64,000 bases of DNA from an uncultured Oscillibacter sp. (lineage in GTDB: Bacteria > Bacillota > Clostridia > Oscillospirales > Oscillospiraceae), in assembly GCA_934574045.1 (NCBI GenBank), contig CAKTMK010000003.1:30957-94956 (forward strand), read 5' to 3'. Positions 42,180-50,131 of the stretch are shown piece by piece. The first letter of the stretch is position 1, and each line of letters begins with the position of its first letter. Position numbers and translations under genes: made by a program. A model generated the notes under the pieces. That model saw nothing but the letters and a program-made list of their open reading frames with translations, was not told where the DNA came from and made no database searches.

Positions 42180-43205
42180 TCAGAATTGCTCCAGGAACCG
42201 CTCGTCGTTTTCAAAGATCAGGCGCATATCGCTGATCTTGTACTGGCCCAGCGCCAGACGCTCCAGACCCATGCCGAAGGCGAAGCCGGAGTACACGTCC
42301 GGGTCGATGCCGCAGCCCCGCAGGACCTTGGGATGGACCATGCCGGCGCCCAGCACCTCGATCCAGCCCTCGCCCTTGCAGGTGGGGCAGCCCACGCCGC
42401 TGCACTTGTGGCACTGGATGTCCATTTCGCAGCTTGGCTCGGTGAACGGGAAGTGGTGGGGACGGAAGCGGGTGACGGTATGCTCACCGTAGATCTTGCG
42501 GATGACGGCGTTGAGCGTACCCTTCAGGTCGCCCATGGTCACGCCCTTATCCACCACGATGCCCTCGATCTGATGGAACATGGGGGAGTGGGTGGCGTCC
42601 ACCTCATCCTTGCGGTACACCCGGCCGGGGGCCATGACGCGGATGGGAAGCTCCCGCGTTTCCATGGCGCGGATCTGCATGTTGGAGGTCTGGGTGCGCA
42701 GCAGGACGCTGGAGTCCTCCGTGAGATAGAAGGTATCCGACCACTCGCGGGCGGGATGGTCCTCCGGCGTATTCAGGCGGGTGAAGTTGTAGTCCGCCAG
42801 CTCCACCTCCGGGCCGTCCAGAATTTCAAAGCCCATGCCGATGAAGATGTCCTTGATCTCGTCCAGCACGCTGTACATGGGGTGCTTGTGGCCCTGACGA
42901 AGCTGCTTGCCGGGGATGGTCACATCCACCGTCTCCGCGGCCAGCCGTGCTTCCATGGCCCGCCGCTCCAGAATGGCGGACTGCTCCTCGATGGCCTTTT
43001 CCACGGCGGCGCGGACCTCATTGGCCATCTGGCCCATGACGGGGCGCAGCTCGGCGGACAGGCTTCCCATCTGCTTGAGAAGTCCCGTCAGCTCGCCCTT
43101 TTTGCCAAGATACTTTACCCGCAGGGCTTCCAGCTCCGCGGCGGCTCTGGTCCCGGCCACGGATTCCAGCGCGCTTCTGCGGATGGCTTCCAGTTGTTCC
43201 TTCAT
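42180..43205 (-). CDS. pheS: Phenylalanyl-tRNA synthetase alpha subunit
   Basis: 341 residues. N-terminal coiled coil, then the class II catalytic core: motif 2 region VYRKDEVDATHSPMFHQIEG and motif 3 GFAFGMGLERLALGQY. The cysteine-containing segment HKCSGVGCPTCKGEGW is characteristic of the family in many bacteria. It forms the active site that makes phenylalanyl-adenylate. The ATG at 43205 follows AAAGGAGC. It is co-transcribed with pheT under T-box control. Confidence 0.96.
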   Translation of the reverse strand: MKEQLEAIRRSALESVAGTRAAAELEALRVKYLGKKGELTGLLKQMGSLSAELRPVMGQMANEVRAAVEKAIEEQSAILERRAMEARLAAETVDVTIPGKQLRQGHKHPMYSVLDEIKDIFIGMGFEILDGPEVELADYNFTRLNTPEDHPAREWSDTFYLTEDSSVLLRTQTSNMQIRAMETRELPIRVMAPGRVYRKDEVDATHSPMFHQIEGIVVDKGVTMGDLKGTLNAVIRKIYGEHTVTRFRPHHFPFTEPSCEMDIQCHKCSGVGCPTCKGEGWIEVLGAGMVHPKVLRGCGIDPDVYSGFAFGMGLERLALGQYKISDMRLIFENDERFLEQF

Positions 43206-43255
43206 TGCCGATGCTCCTTTTTATATAGATTCTGAAACGAAATGCTGCGAGGACG

Positions 43256-43495
43256 AAAAAAAGCCTTTCGTCCCGGTTTGGGACGAAAGGCTGAGCTTCC
43301 GCGGTACCACCCAAATTCGCGCGGAAAGGCCGCGCGCGCTTGCAAGGCCCCTTTAACGGAGGGCGGGCGTCCGTGTCTCCACGGCGGCTCCCGGGCGAAC
43401 CGGACCGGACGTTCCGCAGGTCGGCTTTCAGCCGGCGACCGACCCTCTCTTGGCGGCGCTTCCCGGTCATTTTCCCGTTCATCGCTCATATCAAA
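43256..43495 (-). ncRNA. T-box riboswitch leader of pheST
   Basis: The minus strand carries the T-box core AATTTGGGTGGTACCGCGG at 43317-43299, followed by a terminator: 13-bp arms (43262-43274 and 43280-43292) with a T-tract at 43261-43256. Upstream is a folded stem I region with an AG-box-like GAGAGGG and a candidate TTC (Phe) specifier in CGGTTCGCCC. Uncharged tRNA-Phe would pair with the T-box and prevent termination. The specifier is provisional; the T-box core is clear. Confidence 0.92.
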
Positions 43496-43500
43496 TCATA

Positions 43501-43529
43501 TTTATAGCACAAATAAGACGGAAATGCAA
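43501..43529 (-). promoter_or_regulatory. Promoter of the pheST T-box transcript
   Basis: TTGCAT (43529-43524) and TATAAA (43506-43501) on the minus strand, 17-base spacer, directly before the T-box leader. Confidence 0.75.
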
Positions 43530-43555
43530 GCCCCAGTCCGTCAAATTCCGCCCGG

Positions 43556-44677
43556 TCAGGCGGCGGACGCTTCGGCAGACTGCCAGACGGCGCGGATCTT
43601 CTCCAGCACGGACTGCGCCGCGGCGCTGCGGGGATGGCAGGCATCCAGACAGGCGGAGAAGTCCGCCTGTTCGTCTGCGGAGAGCATCCATCCGGCGTCC
43701 AGCCCCGGGGCGAAAACGATGGCGTCGATGTGGCCGTACCGCTCCCGGTAGGGCGAGCCGTCCAGAAGCGCCAGCGCGTCCAGCACGTCCTCCGGCCGCT
43801 CCAGAAAGCGATGGCACAGTTCGTCGAAGGGGGCCTCGCAATAAGCGCCGTCGGCGTGGATGAGGTAGCAGACCAGCTCCCAGTCGGAGTAGCTGTGATA
43901 GGCGGCCTTGACGTCGAACTCCTGATAATAGTTGAAAGTGAACACCGTGTCCGCGTCCCAGTCCAGCCCGTCGGACGGGCAGAAGGCGGTGAAGCGCCAG
44001 CCGTCCGTCAGGCGCTCATAGGGCAGGGTGACGGTGGAGAAGCCCACCGTGGAGGTCGGCGGACAGGACGCGTCCTCCGGCGGCTCCTGAAAGTCCGCCC
44101 AGAAGGTGACGTCCACCTCCCAGCGGTCCGCGCTGACGGGGCGGGCGGAAACGGTCTTATCAAAGTAGTAAAGGTTCCCGCCCCGGGCGCCGCCGAGGGT
44201 GCAGAGCCGCCCGCCGATATCCCGGTAGGCGGGGCCGCCCAGCAGCTCGTCCGACAGCTCGGGAGAAAAGCAGCTCCGCACCCGGATGTCCAGATCGGCG
44301 TAAGTCCGCAGCTCGGGAGAAACGCTGCTCCGCACCCGGACGTCCAGATCGTCGTAAGTCTGCGGACTGGGGTATTCCACCGTCCAATAGGCGGGGCCGT
44401 CCTGCTCCGGATCGTAGGGTGAGCCGTCCTCCGCCAGCGGTTCTCCGGCGGTGGGGAGGGAGCAGAGGTCAAACCAGTCGTACACCTCCGCGGCGGCGGC
44501 GTACGCGGCCAGCACGTCCTCCTCCGTCAGCTCCGGCGGGGAGGAGGAGACGGAGGACGCGGAGGAGACGGCGGGCGGGGCGGCGGACGAGGCGGCGGGG
44601 ACGCCGCCCGTGCCGCAGCCGGTCAGCGCGGCGCACAGCGAAGCAACGGTCAGGATCAGAAGCGCGCGGTGTTTCAT
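43556..44677 (-). CDS. Lipoprotein of unknown function with internal 18-residue duplication
   Basis: 373 residues. Signal peptide with lipobox LTGC (Cys21), then a Ser/Ala/Pro linker and a globular domain. Residues about 110-145 hold a tandem pair TYDDLDVRVRSSVSPEL and TYADLDIRVRSCFSPEL. The domain pattern (GWRFTAFCPSDG) resembles other anaerobe surface lipoproteins, but no function is known. ATG 44677 follows GGGAGGTC. Its stop is 26 bases before the pheST promoter -35 on the same strand. Confidence 0.82.
   Translation of the reverse strand: MKHRALLILTVASLCAALTGCGTGGVPAASSAAPPAVSSASSVSSSPPELTEEDVLAAYAAAAEVYDWFDLCSLPTAGEPLAEDGSPYDPEQDGPAYWTVEYPSPQTYDDLDVRVRSSVSPELRTYADLDIRVRSCFSPELSDELLGGPAYRDIGGRLCTLGGARGGNLYYFDKTVSARPVSADRWEVDVTFWADFQEPPEDASCPPTSTVGFSTVTLPYERLTDGWRFTAFCPSDGLDWDADTVFTFNYYQEFDVKAAYHSYSDWELVCYLIHADGAYCEAPFDELCHRFLERPEDVLDALALLDGSPYRERYGHIDAIVFAPGLDAGWMLSADEQADFSACLDACHPRSAAAQSVLEKIRAVWQSAEASAA
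44255..44362. repeat. 54-bp tandem duplication inside the lipoprotein gene
   Basis: Two copies (44255-44308 and 44309-44362) with a few substitutions, in frame, giving an 18-residue repeat. Confidence 0.85.
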
Positions 44678-44825
44678 GCAAAGACCTCCCTGCGGGTTTG
44701 ATCGGGTCTCCGCCGCCGGCGGAGACTTTTATTTCGGGATAATATAATAAGACGCGCGGAGTGGGGAAAAAGTTGCAGCCGGAGGAAGAAAAAGCCGCGC
44801 CCGCGGCGCGGAGAGCGGCTGGGGG

Positions 44826-44854
44826 TTGCGGCGGAGCGCGGAAGGCATTATAAT
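44826..44854 (+). promoter_or_regulatory. Sigma-A promoter of nnrD
   Basis: TTGCGG (44826-44831), 17-base spacer, perfect TATAAT (44849-44854), 28 bases before the nnrD ATG. Confidence 0.7.
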
Positions 44855-44881
44855 ACAGGGAAAAAACGAGGAGGCGCTTCC

Positions 44882-45751
44882 ATGGAGACACAGAAGATCA
44901 CGGTGGAATTTGTCCGGGAGGCTCTGCCGCCCCGGCGGGCGGACGGACACAAGGGCGACTTCGGCAAGGTCCTGATCGCGGGCGGCGCGGTGGGGTACAC
45001 CGGCGCGCCGTATCTGGCGGCGCTGGGCGCGGCCCGGTCCGGGTGCGGACTGGTGTATCTGGGCGTGCCCTCCTGCATCTGGACGGTGACGGCGGCAAAG
45101 TGCGTGTGCGCCATGCCGTTTCCCCTGCCGGAGGAGGGCGGGATGCTGGCGGAGCGGGCGGCGGCGCCGCTGCTGGAGCGGCTGGCGGGCTGCGAGGTGC
45201 TGGCCCTCGGCCCCGGCCTTGGCCGCTCGGCGCAGACACAGGCGCTGACGCTGGCGCTTTTGAAAACGGAGAAGCCGGTGGTGCTGGACGCCGACGGCAT
45301 AAACGCGCTGGCCTGGCATATGGATAGTCTGGACGCGCGGAGGGAGCGCATCACCGTGCTCACGCCCCACGACGGGGAGTTCGCCCGGCTGGGCGGCGAC
45401 CTGACCGCGGACCGGGCGGAGGAGAGCCAACGCTTTGCCATGGAGCACGGATGCTATCTCGTGCGAAAGGGACACGGGACGCTGATCGCGACGCCCAGCG
45501 GAACGGTGCTGGAAAACCCGACGGGCAATTCCGGCCTTGCCAAGGGCGGCAGCGGCGACGTGCTCACCGGCGTGATCGCCGCGCTGCTGGCGCAGGGGGC
45601 CACGCCGGTCCGGGCCGCGGCCTGCGGCGCGTATCTCCACGGCCTTGCCGGAGATCTCTGCGCCGGATGGCTGACGGAGTACGGCATGACGCCGCAGGAT
45701 GCGGCGGAGGCGCTGCCCCACGCGTTCCAATCGGTCCTGACGGAGGAATAA
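44882..45751 (+). CDS. nnrD: ADP-dependent NAD(P)H-hydrate dehydratase
   Basis: 289 residues, the kinase-fold half of YjeF. It dehydrates damaged NAD(P)H hydrate back to NAD(P)H using ADP or ATP. Visible: GKVLIAGGAVGYTGAPYLAA near the start, VLDADGINAL, and NPTGNSGLAKGGSGDVLTG, the anion-hole and catalytic Asp motif. No epimerase (NnrE) half is attached and none is nearby. The ATG at 44882 follows GAGGAGGC. First gene of a likely operon with a lipoprotein and alr. Confidence 0.92.
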   Translation: METQKITVEFVREALPPRRADGHKGDFGKVLIAGGAVGYTGAPYLAALGAARSGCGLVYLGVPSCIWTVTAAKCVCAMPFPLPEEGGMLAERAAAPLLERLAGCEVLALGPGLGRSAQTQALTLALLKTEKPVVLDADGINALAWHMDSLDARRERITVLTPHDGEFARLGGDLTADRAEESQRFAMEHGCYLVRKGHGTLIATPSGTVLENPTGNSGLAKGGSGDVLTGVIAALLAQGATPVRAAACGAYLHGLAGDLCAGWLTEYGMTPQDAAEALPHAFQSVLTEE

Positions 45752-45767
45752 GGAGGAGGATGACCGG

Positions 45768-46394
45768 GTGCGCAGGCCGCTGGTTTGTGTACCGACGATA
45801 GCCCTCTGCCTGCTGCTTTGCGGCTGCGGGGGAAAAGAACGGGAGCAGGCGGCGCAGGATGCGCGGGCGGCGTATCAGGCCGCGGAGGCCTGCGAGATGA
45901 CGGCGGAGGTCTCCGCGTTTTACGGCGAGGAGCGGTGCAGCTTCACGCTGCGGTGCGCCTATACGCCGGAGGAGTCTGAGGTGGAGGTCCTGTCGCCGGA
46001 GACGGCGGAGGGCGTGCGGGCCGTTCTCAACGGAGACGGCGCGCTGCTGGAGTATGCGGAGGACTGCCTGCCCGCCGGGACGCTGAGCGCCGAGCGGCTC
46101 AGCCCGGCCACCTGCCTGCCCCGGCTGATGAGCGCCCTGCGGGACGGATGGCTGCTGGAGGAGAACCGGGAGGAGTGGAACGGCGAGGCTTGCCTGCGGC
46201 TGGGACTGGAACAGACCGGCGCGGACGGCGCCAGCGTGGTGTCCACCCTCTGGCTGCGGGAGGACGGCGGCGCGCCGGTCCGGGGCGAGATCGCCGTGGA
46301 CGGCAAAATATTTTTGCAGGCGGAGTTTACGGACTTCCGATTCGGTGGTATACTGGACGGCAGCGAAGCCGCCGCCGGGTCCGGCGGCGAATAG
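45768..46394 (+). CDS. Lipoprotein, unknown, in the nnrD-alr operon
   Basis: 208 residues from GTG 45768 (after AAGGAGGAGGATG). Signal peptide with lipobox LLCGC. The mature protein is beta-rich and acidic with no catalytic motif, in the manner of LolA/LppX-like lipid-carrier lipoproteins, but this is only a resemblance. It is between nnrD and alr with gaps of 16 bases each, so co-transcription is likely. Confidence 0.8.
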   Translation: MRRPLVCVPTIALCLLLCGCGGKEREQAAQDARAAYQAAEACEMTAEVSAFYGEERCSFTLRCAYTPEESEVEVLSPETAEGVRAVLNGDGALLEYAEDCLPAGTLSAERLSPATCLPRLMSALRDGWLLEENREEWNGEACLRLGLEQTGADGASVVSTLWLREDGGAPVRGEIAVDGKIFLQAEFTDFRFGGILDGSEAAAGSGGE

Positions 46395-46410
46395 ACGTGG
46401 GGGAGAACAC

Positions 46411-47583
46411 ATGGAAAAGATTCTGCGGCGGACATGGGCGGAGATCGACCTGGACGCGCTGGCATATAATTATCGGAAGCTGCGCCGCCAGATGGGGCCG
46501 GGCGCGGGCTTTCTGGGCGTGGTCAAGGCGGACGCCTACGGCCATGGGGCCGTTCCGATCTCAAAAAAGCTGGAGGAGCTGGGCGCGGAGTATCTGGCCG
46601 TCTCCAATCTGGAGGAGGCTGAGGAGCTGCGCCACCACGGCGTGGAGCTTCCGCTGCTGCTGCTGGGCTATACGCCCGCGGACATGACGGAAATGCTGAT
46701 CGACAACCGCGTGACGCAGGACGTTCCCTCGTTGGAGGCCGCTCGGGACTACTCCGCCGCGGCCAAGGTCTGCGGCAAGACGCTGAAGGTCCACCTCAAG
46801 CTGGACACCGGCATGGGGCGGCTGGGCTTTCAGTGCGACGAGGGGAGCTTTGACCGGAGCCTTGCGGAGATTCTGGAGGCCATGCGCCTGCCCAATCTGG
46901 ACTGGGAGGGCGTGTTCATGCACTTCTGCGTGGCCGACGAGCCGGACAATCCGGAGGCCCGCAGCTTTACCCGGCTCCAGTACCAGCGCTTCGTCCACAT
47001 GGTGGAGGAGGTGGAGAGGGGAGCGAATATGCGCTTCCGGCTGCACCACTGCTGCAACTCCGGCGGCCTGATGTACTATCCCGAGTTCGCGTGGGATATG
47101 TGCCGCCCCGGCGTGGTCCTGTACGGGACGGAGCCGATGAGCCGCGACTTCGGGCTTAAGCCGGTGATGACGCTCAAGACCGCCGTGGGGCCGGTCAAGA
47201 CCTATCCGCCGGATACCTCCGTGAGCTATGGGCGGACGTATTTCACCGACCGGGAGCGGCGCATCGGCGTCTTGCCCGTGGGCTATGCGGACGGGCTTCA
47301 GCGCTGCCTGTCCAACCGCTGGGAGATGATGACGCAGGACGGTCCGGCCCGGATCTGCGGGCGCGTGTGCATGGATATGTGCATGGTGGATCTGACGGAC
47401 CTGCCCAACGTCGGCACCGGCGACGAGGTGGAGGTGTTCGGCCCCAATAATCCCATCGAGCGGATGGCTGAGATGGCCGGGACCATCACCTATGAGCTGA
47501 CGTGCTGCATCTCCAAGCGCGTTCCCCGCGTCTATTTGGAGAACGGCCGGATCGTGGGCCGGGACCTGCGGCTCCAGCTCTGA
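46411..47583 (+). CDS. alr: Alanine racemase
   Basis: 390 residues. Makes D-alanine for peptidoglycan using PLP. The PLP lysine lies in VVKADAYGHG near residue 39; the second active-site Tyr is in SYGRTYFT; CRPGVVLYG and MDMCMVDLTDLP are family motifs. ATG 46411 follows GGGGGAG. In Firmicutes alr is commonly followed by an EndoA toxin locus, as here. Confidence 0.95.
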   Translation: MEKILRRTWAEIDLDALAYNYRKLRRQMGPGAGFLGVVKADAYGHGAVPISKKLEELGAEYLAVSNLEEAEELRHHGVELPLLLLGYTPADMTEMLIDNRVTQDVPSLEAARDYSAAAKVCGKTLKVHLKLDTGMGRLGFQCDEGSFDRSLAEILEAMRLPNLDWEGVFMHFCVADEPDNPEARSFTRLQYQRFVHMVEEVERGANMRFRLHHCCNSGGLMYYPEFAWDMCRPGVVLYGTEPMSRDFGLKPVMTLKTAVGPVKTYPPDTSVSYGRTYFTDRERRIGVLPVGYADGLQRCLSNRWEMMTQDGPARICGRVCMDMCMVDLTDLPNVGTGDEVEVFGPNNPIERMAEMAGTITYELTCCISKRVPRVYLENGRIVGRDLRLQL

Positions 47584-47742
47584 CCGGGCGCACACACCCG
47601 CCCGCCCCGGGCATAGAATGGACCGGGGCCGGAACGGCCGGAACAGCACGTATAAATTTTCCGGCTGCGTGGGACAATGATAGTGGCCCCGCTGAAAAGG
47701 ACTTTCGGCGGCGGGTACTATTTTCGGCGGAGTGTGAACTTT

Positions 47743-48114
47743 GTGGATACGAGTGTTGTAAAACGCGGCGACATCTATTACGCCGACCTCAGCCCGGTGG
47801 TGGGGAGCGAACAGGGCGGCGTCCGGCCCGTTCTCATTATTCAGAACGACACCGGGAACCGGTACAGCCCCACCGTGATCGCGGCGGCGATCACCTCGCA
47901 GACGGGCAAGGCCCGCCTGCCCACTCACATCGACCTGCCCGTGGCGGACAGTCAGGGCCTTTCCAAGGACTCCGTGGTCCTGCTGGAGCAGGTGCGCACG
48001 CTGGATAAGCGGCGGCTCAGGGAGCATATGGGCCGCGTGGACGAGCGGATGATGGAGAAGATCGACACGGCCATCGCGGTGAGCTTCGGCCTTCAGCGCG
48101 ATCAGCTGGTCTGA
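47743..48114 (+). CDS. ndoA: MazF/EndoA-type mRNA endoribonuclease, no visible antitoxin
   Basis: 123 residues from GTG 47743 (after GGAG at 10 bases). Very similar to Bacillus EndoA: VKRGDIYYADLSPVVGSEQG, RPVLIIQND, and IAAAITSQTGKARLPTH. Conserved Arg, Thr and Ser residues of the active site are present. The family cuts mRNA at short specific sites. In Bacillus subtilis the antitoxin EndoAI lies between alr and the toxin; here the 159 bases between them contain no open frame of that kind. The antitoxin may be elsewhere. Confidence 0.9.
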   Translation: MDTSVVKRGDIYYADLSPVVGSEQGGVRPVLIIQNDTGNRYSPTVIAAAITSQTGKARLPTHIDLPVADSQGLSKDSVVLLEQVRTLDKRRLREHMGRVDERMMEKIDTAIAVSFGLQRDQLV

Positions 48115-48204
48115 GCGGAGCATTTGATTTTGACGAGACGGCGCGGCCCGGGAGAGAATACATACCGTATCCTTTCCCGGCTGCCGCCTGCGGCAGGAGG
48201 AGCC

Positions 48205-48660
48205 ATGAAACAAAAGAGAGACAGATGGTATCTGCGGGCGCTGGCGCTGATGCTGGCGTCCATGGCGGCGATGGTGACGGTCTCCGCCGCGGCGGAGGCC
48301 GGGTCCGAGGGCGACCCGCTGGTGACGCTGAGCTACCTGAACGAAACGTTCCTGCCAAAGCTCCTGGCGCAGGCCGGGACCTCCGGCTCCGGCGAGAGCG
48401 GCTTTGCGCTCACGGAGCTGTCCGCCGGGCAGAGCCTGAGCCTTTCCGTGGGCAGCGAGGTAATGCTGCGGGTGGGGTCGGCCGCGTGCGGCGCGTCCTC
48501 CGCGCCGGGGCTGATCGACGAGACCACCGGCGGCTCGCTGGACAACGGCGGGGCGCTGGTGAAAAACCACCTGTACATGGCCACCATGGAGGGCCGGACC
48601 GTCAAGGCCGGGGCCGGCGGCGCCAAGCTGCTGGTCCGGGGCGGGAGCACGCTCTCCTGA
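48205..48660 (+). CDS. Exported protein of unknown function
   Basis: 151 residues. Signal peptide about 1-30 (ALALMLASMAAMVTVSAAAEA) shown in part, then GDPLVTLSYLNETFLPKLL, a start shared by a family seen in clostridial genomes, and a beta-rich C-terminus (NHLYMATMEGRTVKAGAGG). ATG 48205 follows GGAGG. No catalytic motif. May sit at the cell or spore surface. It is closed by a terminator. Confidence 0.78.
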   Translation: MKQKRDRWYLRALALMLASMAAMVTVSAAAEAGSEGDPLVTLSYLNETFLPKLLAQAGTSGSGESGFALTELSAGQSLSLSVGSEVMLRVGSAACGASSAPGLIDETTGGSLDNGGALVKNHLYMATMEGRTVKAGAGGAKLLVRGGSTLS

Positions 48661-48682
48661 TCCGGGAGGATACATAAAGGAA

Positions 48683-48719
48683 CGCCGCCTGCGCATAGGA
48701 TAGCGCAGGCGGCGCTTTT
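48683..48719 (+). terminator. Rho-independent terminator
   Basis: Perfect 12-bp arms (48683-48694 and 48703-48714) with an 8-base loop, then CTTTT, 22 bases after the exported-protein stop. Confidence 0.87.
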
Positions 48720-48747
48720 CGCGTTCCGCCGGGGAGGGGGAAGCGCC

Positions 48748-49389
48748 ATGGACCGGTATCCGCTGTATCTGGACGGCGCGCCAGCCGGGTTTCTGACGGC
48801 GGCGGCCTGCGGGATGTACGACGAATACCGGGCGGTTTGCCGCCCGGAGGGACCGGCGCTGCTGCGGGCGTGGCTGGAGGGAGAGCGGGGCGAGCTTCCG
48901 CTGGGCGTTCTGGCCCCGGAGGGAGACGTGTTCACTGTCTGCCGCCGTCTCAGCCGCCGCGGGACGCGGGAGCTGGGGCGATTGAAATGCTGCCGGGTGC
49001 GCCGGCTGGACGAGCAGCCAGAGAAAAAGCCGGAGAAAAAACCGGAGAAGCGGGCGGACCCGCCCGCCGCCCCGGCGGAGCCGAGCGGGGAGATGCAGCC
49101 GCCCACACCCTCGGGCTGGGAGCGGGCGGACCGGCCGGAAAGGCTGACGGCCTCCGCCTTTTTCGCCCATATGCTGCGGCCCCTCTCCGGCGTTCTGACC
49201 CGGCGGGAGGGGGGCGGGCGGCTGATCGCCGCGCCCTACGACCCGGCGGAGCCGTTCCCGCTGCCGCCGCTGTTCTGCTTCGCCCGGATCTGGGATGCCG
49301 GGAGCGGACGGTACGCCGTGTTCGCCTTTGACGAGCGGGGCGCGCCGGTCATGCCGGAGGAAAACGGCCCCGGCACGCCCAAAACTTGA
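48748..49389 (+). CDS. Uncharacterised protein with Lys/Pro linker
   Basis: 213 residues. No signal peptide or helix of membrane type. An N-terminal globular part (about 1-88) is joined by a charged linker with EKKPEKKPEK repeats to a C-terminal beta-rich part (LPPLFCFARIWDAGSGRYAV). ATG 48748 follows GGGAGGGGGAAG. Not recognised. It lies between two terminator or promoter elements, so it is probably a single gene. Confidence 0.72.
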   Translation: MDRYPLYLDGAPAGFLTAAACGMYDEYRAVCRPEGPALLRAWLEGERGELPLGVLAPEGDVFTVCRRLSRRGTRELGRLKCCRVRRLDEQPEKKPEKKPEKRADPPAAPAEPSGEMQPPTPSGWERADRPERLTASAFFAHMLRPLSGVLTRREGGGRLIAAPYDPAEPFPLPPLFCFARIWDAGSGRYAVFAFDERGAPVMPEENGPGTPKT

Positions 49390-49397
49390 ATTTGGGA

Positions 49398-49426
49398 TGG
49401 AAAACGCCGGTTTTCTGTGTTATAAT
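49398..49426 (+). promoter_or_regulatory. Extended -10 promoter of nrdR
   Basis: TGT-TATAAT with TATAAT at 49421-49426 and a weak -35 TGGAAA (49398-49403), 17-base spacer. Confidence 0.65.
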
Positions 49427-49520
49427 AGGGACGGAAGCTGTTGCCAGCGCCGCGGCGCAGGCGGAGGCCGCATCGCGGCCCGTCCCATGACGCCGCGCGC
49501 GGGAGAAAGGAGCGGACCCG

Positions 49521-49976
49521 ATGAAGTGTCCCTATTGCGGGTACTCTGAGAGCAAGGTCATTGATTCCCGCCCCGCCGACGACGGGGCCAGCATCCGCCG
49601 CAGGCGGGAGTGCCTGTCCTGCGCCAAGCGGTTCACCACGTATGAGACGGTGGAGAGCCTGCCCATGGTGGTGGTGAAGAAGGACGGCAGCCGCCAGAGC
49701 TTTGACCGGTCGAAGGTGCTGGGAGGCATGATCCGTGCCTGCGAAAAGCGGCCCGTCCCGCTGGCGGAGCTGGAGCGCATCGCCGACAGCGTGGAGCAGG
49801 AGCTGCAGAACGGGCTGGACCGGGAGATCACCACCACCCATATCGGCGAGCTGGTGATGGAAAAGCTCCGGGGCCTCGATCAGGTGGCGTACGTCCGGTT
49901 CGCGTCGGTGTACCGCCAGTTCAAGGACATCGACACCTTTATGAAGGAGCTGAACAAGCTGCTGGCGGAGAAGTGA
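49521..49976 (+). CDS. nrdR: Transcriptional repressor NrdR
   Basis: 151 residues. N-terminal zinc ribbon (CPYCGYSESKVIDSRP with CLSCAKRFTTYE) and an ATP-cone domain that senses dATP/ATP. It represses ribonucleotide reductase genes through NrdR boxes. ATG 49521 follows GAAAGGAG. Length is normal (about 150). It is monocistronic here. Confidence 0.96.
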   Translation: MKCPYCGYSESKVIDSRPADDGASIRRRRECLSCAKRFTTYETVESLPMVVVKKDGSRQSFDRSKVLGGMIRACEKRPVPLAELERIADSVEQELQNGLDREITTTHIGELVMEKLRGLDQVAYVRFASVYRQFKDIDTFMKELNKLLAEK

Positions 49977-49991
49977 CGGCACCGCAGCCGC

Positions 49992-50019
49992 GCCCCGGAC
50001 GGCGGGTCCGGGGCCTTTT
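49992..50019 (+). terminator. Rho-independent terminator after nrdR
   Basis: 9-bp GC-rich stem (49992-50000 with 50006-50014), followed by CTTTTT. Confidence 0.87.
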
Positions 50020-50040
50020 TCCCTGCCCCGCGGCGGGAGC

Positions 50041-50069
50041 TTGCAAACCGCGGGCGGGTATGGTAAATT
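50041..50069 (+). promoter_or_regulatory. Promoter of prfC
   Basis: TTGCAA (50041-50046), 17-base spacer, TAAATT (50064-50069). Confidence 0.6.
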
Positions 50070-50131
50070 AAAGAGCGTGTGCAGCGGGCCGGACGGCGGC
50101 CCGATATCCGAAGATTAAGGAGAAAACGTTT

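Noticed and set aside
40389..43235. A 948-codon open frame on the plus strand opposite pheS and pheT
   Set aside because: It is a GC-rich antisense shadow of two certain genes, with Val/Gly/His-rich composition and no ribosome binding site.
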